From Paenibacillus ginsengihumi DSM 21568 (GTDB taxonomy: Bacteria > Bacillota > Bacilli > Paenibacillales > NBRC-103111), in contig NZ_KB905600.1 in the NCBI RefSeq assembly GCF_000380965.1, positions 1 through 35,659 on the forward strand: a DNA stretch of 35,659 nucleotides, written 5' to 3'. The translations under genes and the position numbers were made by a program. Positions 32,890 to 35,659 of the stretch are shown in pieces; position 1 is the first letter of the stretch; each line of letters opens with the position of its first letter. The notes beneath the pieces are model-generated. The model was not told where the DNA came from. It did not search any database and saw only the letters and a program-made list of their open reading frames with translations.

Positions 32890-34610
32890 GCGATCTCCTC
32901 CTCCGACAACTGCGAGGCAACGATTTCCCGATACACCGCGTTATCCTGCATCAACTGCTCGTGCGTGCCGCTGCCCGCGATCCGGCCGTCCTCCAGAACG
33001 ATGATGCGGTCCGCATCGATAACGGTGCTGACGCGCTGCGCCACAATAATGACCGTCGCATTCCCCGTCTCCGCCTTCAGCGCTTGCCGCAGCTTCGCGT
33101 CCGTCTTGTAATCGAGCGCCGAGAAGCTGTCGTCGAATATATAAATTTGCGGCTTGCGCACTAAAGCCCTGGCAATGGACAAGCGCTGCTTCTGGCCGCC
33201 CGATACGTTCGATCCGCCCTGGGCAATGCGGGCCTCAAAGCCGCCCTCCATCTCCATAATAAAATCCATGGCTTGCGCCGTCTCCGCTGCCCGCCGCACT
33301 TCCGCGTCGTCGGCATCCTCCTTGCCGTAACGAATATTGTCGGCGATCGTGCCGGAGAACAGCACCGCCTTCTGCGGAACGAAGCCGATCTTTTCGCGCA
33401 GGCTCTCCTGCGTCATCTCCCGCACGTCAATGCCATCTACCAGCACGCTGCCGCTTTCCGCATCGTAAAATCGCGGAATCAAGCCGATCAAGGTCGATTT
33501 CCCCGAACCGGTACCGCCGATAATCGCCGTCACTTCACCCGGCTTGGCTTCGAAAGAGATGTTCTCCAGTGCAGGCTGTTCCGCTCCTGGATAACGGAAC
33601 GTTACGTTACGAAATTCCACATTCCCTCCCCGACCCGTAGCGGCAGGATGAGGAGGGTCGCTAATGCTTCCCGTATGCTCCAATACTTCCCGGATTCGCT
33701 CAGCCGATGCAGCGGCTCGGGGCAGCATTACGAAAATAAACGACAGCATAATGAGTGAGAACAGGATCATCATCGCATACTGAAGGAAAGCCATCAAATC
33801 CCCGACCTGCATATGCCCCTGCTCGATACGAATGCCGCCGAACCAAATAATGGCGACGGAAGCGAAGTTAATAATCAGCATCATCGTCGGCATCATCAGA
33901 GCCATAATGCGATTTACCTTCAACGCGGTATCGGTCAAATCCCGGTTCGCCGTTTCGAATCGTCGCTTCTCATGGTCGATGCGATTGAATGCTCGAATGA
34001 CGCGGATACCTGTCAGTCCTTCACGCTGCACAAGATTGAGCCGGTCCAGCTTGGTCTGTATCGCCTTGAACAGCGGAATGCCCTTGCGGGCAATGAGGAA
34101 GATCGCCAGCGCCAGGACCGGCATGACGCCGATAATAACCAGCGCCAGCGTTGCATCCTTCATCAGCGCCATGATGACGCCTCCGACCGCCATCATCGGA
34201 GCTACGATCATCATTCTCATCATCATGATGAGCACTTGCTGCACCTGCGTAATGTCGTTCGTCGTCCGCGTAATTAACGATGCGGTGCCAAGCTTGTCGA
34301 ATTCCTGCTGCGAGAAGCCGCTGACGCGGGCGAATAACTCGCTGCGAAGATCCCTTCCGAAGCCTGCCGCTGCCTTGGCGGAATAAAGGCTGCCGATAAT
34401 GGTACAGATCGCGCCGAACGCCGCAACAAGCAGCATCCAGCCTCCCATCTTCAGGATATATGGCGTATCGCCGTGCTGAACGCCTATATTGACGATATCG
34501 GCCATGATCGTCGGCAAGTATAGCTCCGACAGCGCCTGGAGAAATACTAATACCAATACCATAGCCACCAAACCGCGATAAGGCTTCAAATAAATAAGCA
34601 GCTTGCTCAA
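32886..34610 (-). CDS. ABC exporter half-transporter, degenerate-site subunit
   Basis: A 574-residue partner of the preceding subunit, with six transmembrane helices (YRGLVAMVLVLVFLQALSEL first) and an ATPase domain. Walker A GGTGSGKST near 362-370 and signature VSGGQKQR are canonical. The Walker B is IYIFDDSFSALD, with Asp in place of the catalytic Glu, and the switch His is Gln (VAQRVSTV). So its own ATP site is predicted not to hydrolyse efficiently, while its signature completes the good site of the partner. This matches the known asymmetric exporters. The ATG at 34610 overlaps the marR stop (ATGA); regulator and pump form one operon. Confidence 0.9.
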   Translation of the reverse strand: MSKLLIYLKPYRGLVAMVLVLVFLQALSELYLPTIMADIVNIGVQHGDTPYILKMGGWMLLVAAFGAICTIIGSLYSAKAAAGFGRDLRSELFARVSGFSQQEFDKLGTASLITRTTNDITQVQQVLIMMMRMMIVAPMMAVGGVIMALMKDATLALVIIGVMPVLALAIFLIARKGIPLFKAIQTKLDRLNLVQREGLTGIRVIRAFNRIDHEKRRFETANRDLTDTALKVNRIMALMMPTMMLIINFASVAIIWFGGIRIEQGHMQVGDLMAFLQYAMMILFSLIMLSFIFVMLPRAAASAERIREVLEHTGSISDPPHPAATGRGGNVEFRNVTFRYPGAEQPALENISFEAKPGEVTAIIGGTGSGKSTLIGLIPRFYDAESGSVLVDGIDVREMTQESLREKIGFVPQKAVLFSGTIADNIRYGKEDADDAEVRRAAETAQAMDFIMEMEGGFEARIAQGGSNVSGGQKQRLSIARALVRKPQIYIFDDSFSALDYKTDAKLRQALKAETGNATVIIVAQRVSTVIDADRIIVLEDGRIAGSGTHEQLMQDNAVYREIVASQLSEEEIA

Positions 34611-35107
34611 GGGCCTTCATCTCCATCCGCCATCATATTTCGCATATACGTCTCTTGCTGTTTGAGCATATATTCCGATGCTTTCTTCATCGTCTCGATA
34701 AAACGGACGCTCTCTTCCTTGCCCAAATGCTCTACGAGGCCAACAAACATTTGCAGGCGTGCTTCATTAATGCGTTGAATATATTTATGCCCCTGCTCTG
34801 TCAGCCGAACCCGCACGATTCGCCGGTCGGCAGGGTCAGCGTGCCGCTCGACAAACCCTTGCGATTCCAGGCTGTTAATATGCTGCGTGACCGTCGGCGA
34901 GGTGACGCCTAGTTTTCCGCTGATTTCAGAAACCATCATCCCTTCCGAGTCATCCTGAACATGTCTGCTAATGCAGTAAAGCACCATAATTTCGGCCGGT
35001 TTTCGATTGGCCATCCTTCGGTCTTGCATCATATTCGCCCGAGGCCTCGATTGGATAAACGATTCCATGAATTGCTTAGCGATATTTCGCAGCTCATCAT
35101 CCTGCAA
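34607..35107 (-). CDS. MarR family transcriptional regulator
   Basis: A 166-residue winged-helix regulator, probably controlling the exporter operon it heads. The recognition segment MVSEISGKLGVTSPTVTQHINSLESQGFVERH and the wing ADPADRRIVRVRLTEQGHKY are typical. A C-terminal dimerisation helix follows. An ATG 14 codons upstream is in frame, but TTG at 35107 has GGAAGGAG eight bases before it and starts at the conserved region. It overlaps the exporter gene by four bases. A near-consensus sigma-A promoter lies upstream. The inducing ligand is unknown, and no clear palindromic operator was identified. Confidence 0.92.
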   Translation of the reverse strand: MQDDELRNIAKQFMESFIQSRPRANMMQDRRMANRKPAEIMVLYCISRHVQDDSEGMMVSEISGKLGVTSPTVTQHINSLESQGFVERHADPADRRIVRVRLTEQGHKYIQRINEARLQMFVGLVEHLGKEESVRFIETMKKASEYMLKQQETYMRNMMADGDEGP

Positions 35108-35181
35108 TGTTTTCTCTCCTTCCCCTGGAGCACATAGTTCGAAATCCAAATATTTCAGTTATTATTTATTTTGGCAACCTA

Positions 35182-35210
35182 ATTATATATGGGGGAAATG
35201 CATTCGTCAA
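35182..35210 (-). promoter_or_regulatory. Sigma-A promoter of the marR-ABC operon
   Basis: Minus strand TTGACG (35210-35205), 17-base spacer, TATAAT (35187-35182). It is one base from consensus and about 75 bases upstream of the marR start. Confidence 0.8.
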
Positions 35211-35358
35211 CGAATAAAAGAATGGTTATTTGCGGACTGGAAGGAAAACCTTTCCTTCGGAAAAGTTCTTAAGCGTGCGAAACCTATACTTTACTGCGGC
35301 TATTGCGGCTGTGAAACTCAGCAGGCGGCCCCCGAACACTCTGCGTTAGCGCTGCCCC
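35211..35358. other. Intergenic stretch without a supported gene
   Basis: Between the marR promoter and the insertion sequence. It contains a small perfect hairpin AAGGAAA-ACC-TTTCCTT near 35242-35258, but no T-run follows. I see no convincing reading frame or RNA here. Confidence 0.5.
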
Positions 35359-35424
35359 TGTCACAGCCGGGTTATAATTGACCCACCGGCGCCGGAATGA
35401 AAATGACCCACCTTCAGCGAATCT

Positions 35425-35461
35425 CTCTCTCAGAGATTTCCGACCAAGGAACCTGAGAGAG
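35425..35461 (+). promoter_or_regulatory. Hairpin masking the istA ribosome binding site
   Basis: CTCTCTCAG (35425-35433) is perfectly complementary to CTGAGAGAG (35453-35461), and the second arm contains most of the istA ribosome site AGAGAGGAG (35456-35464). In long read-through transcripts the site would be paired. Confidence 0.6.
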
Positions 35462-35472
35462 GAGAATATCAA

Positions 35473-35659
35473 GTGCTGAAAGGCGGGACTGTCTTGAGAT
35501 TACACGAAATGAAAGCGGATGGGAAGAGTCTTCGTCAAATTGCCAAAGAAACCGGCCACTCCCGAAACACCGTGCGAAAATATGTACGGGACGGTCATAT
35601 TCCGGAGGCGAAGGAGCGTGCAAAACGGGGATCGAAACTCGATCCGTACAAGGAAACCA
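35473..35659 (+). CDS. istA: IS21-family transposase IstA, N-terminal part
   Basis: The first 62 codons of an IS21-type transposase. It starts GTG (35473), eight bases after AGAGGAG. Residues 8-45 form a helix-turn-helix (LRLHEMKADGKSLRQIAKET, GHSRNTVRKYVRDG) that binds the element ends. The DDE catalytic domain lies beyond the window. IstA works with an IstB ATPase, normally encoded just downstream. The identification rests on the conserved N-terminus and the end repeats; intactness cannot be judged. Confidence 0.88.
   Translation, partial: MLKGGTVLRLHEMKADGKSLRQIAKETGHSRNTVRKYVRDGHIPEAKERAKRGSKLDPYKET

Larger units (their letters stand above)
35359..35659 (+). mobile_element. Left end of an IS21-family insertion sequence, cut by window edge
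   Basis: The end appears to begin near TGTCACAGCC. Two direct copies of TGACCCACC (35380-35388 and 35404-35412) are spaced 24 bases apart, like the multiple terminal repeats of IS21-type ends. They are followed by the istA start. The exact terminus, the istB gene and the right end are not visible, so the boundary is approximate. Confidence 0.75.

Overview
The window looks like an origin-proximal core-genome segment of an endospore-forming Firmicute, most likely Paenibacillus or a close relative. This rests on a gene order that follows the Bacillus subtilis spoVT-to-tmk block, on many sporulation genes (spoVT, fin, spoVG, an sspF-type SASP gene, yabG, gin), and on a moderately high GC content. 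Species cannot be named from sequence alone. Almost every gene is on the minus strand, so the text below follows coordinates while transcription mostly runs right to left.

Layout. 1-179: a GC-rich minisatellite at the window edge. 180-7942: SpoVB/YabM-type lipid flippase, SpoVT, a PrsA-like foldase lipoprotein, Mfd, and the anti-sigma factor Fin. 8030-11872: Pth, ribosomal protein L25 (Ctc), GlmU, SpoVG, RidA. 11880-15970: PurR, IspE, an SASP with an unusual C-terminal tail, Veg, YabG. 16072-18860: RsmA, RNase M5 and the cell-wall protein YabE. YabE is preceded by a long leader (18861-19393) holding a c-di-AMP (ydaO-yuaA) riboswitch and its terminator. 19477-21827: a small unrecognised ORF, TatD and an HD-domain phosphohydrolase. 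22199-22453: AbrB, one of only three plus-strand genes. 22631-29871: RsmI, a YabB-like methyltransferase, YabA, RicT (YaaT), HolB, YaaR, DarA (YaaQ), Tmk, and an Orn/Lys/Arg decarboxylase-family protein. 30010-30213: the anti-sigma factor Gin. 30397-30924: an unknown membrane protein on the plus strand. 31003-35107: a MarR regulator and a heterodimeric ABC exporter forming one translationally coupled operon. 35359-end: the left end and istA start of an IS21-family insertion sequence.

Regulation is unusually readable. Candidate promoters include sigma-F sites at fin and gin, sigma-G sites at spoVT and the SASP gene, a near-perfect sigma-H site at spoVG, a sigma-B-type site at the L25 gene, and two consensus sigma-A promoters in tandem at veg. 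abrB has a sigma-A promoter with a perfect Spo0A box just downstream, and most transcription units end in clear intrinsic terminators. Compared with B. subtilis order, prs (between glmU and ctc), metG (between abrB and tatD), yazA, and xpaC-yaaN are not present here; the HD-domain gene occupies the metG position.

Together the genes cover replication and its control (HolB, YabA, Tmk), translation and RNA maturation (RsmA, RsmI, RNase M5, Pth, L25, RicT), envelope precursors (GlmU, IspE, flippase, YabE), transcription-coupled repair (Mfd), purine control (PurR, RidA), c-di-AMP signalling (DarA plus the riboswitch), and the forespore sigma-factor programme. I found no rRNA, tRNA, CRISPR array or phage. 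The most unexpected items are the small ORF without a canonical start, the SASP tail, the irregular minisatellite, and the paired near-0A boxes upstream of the HD-domain gene.
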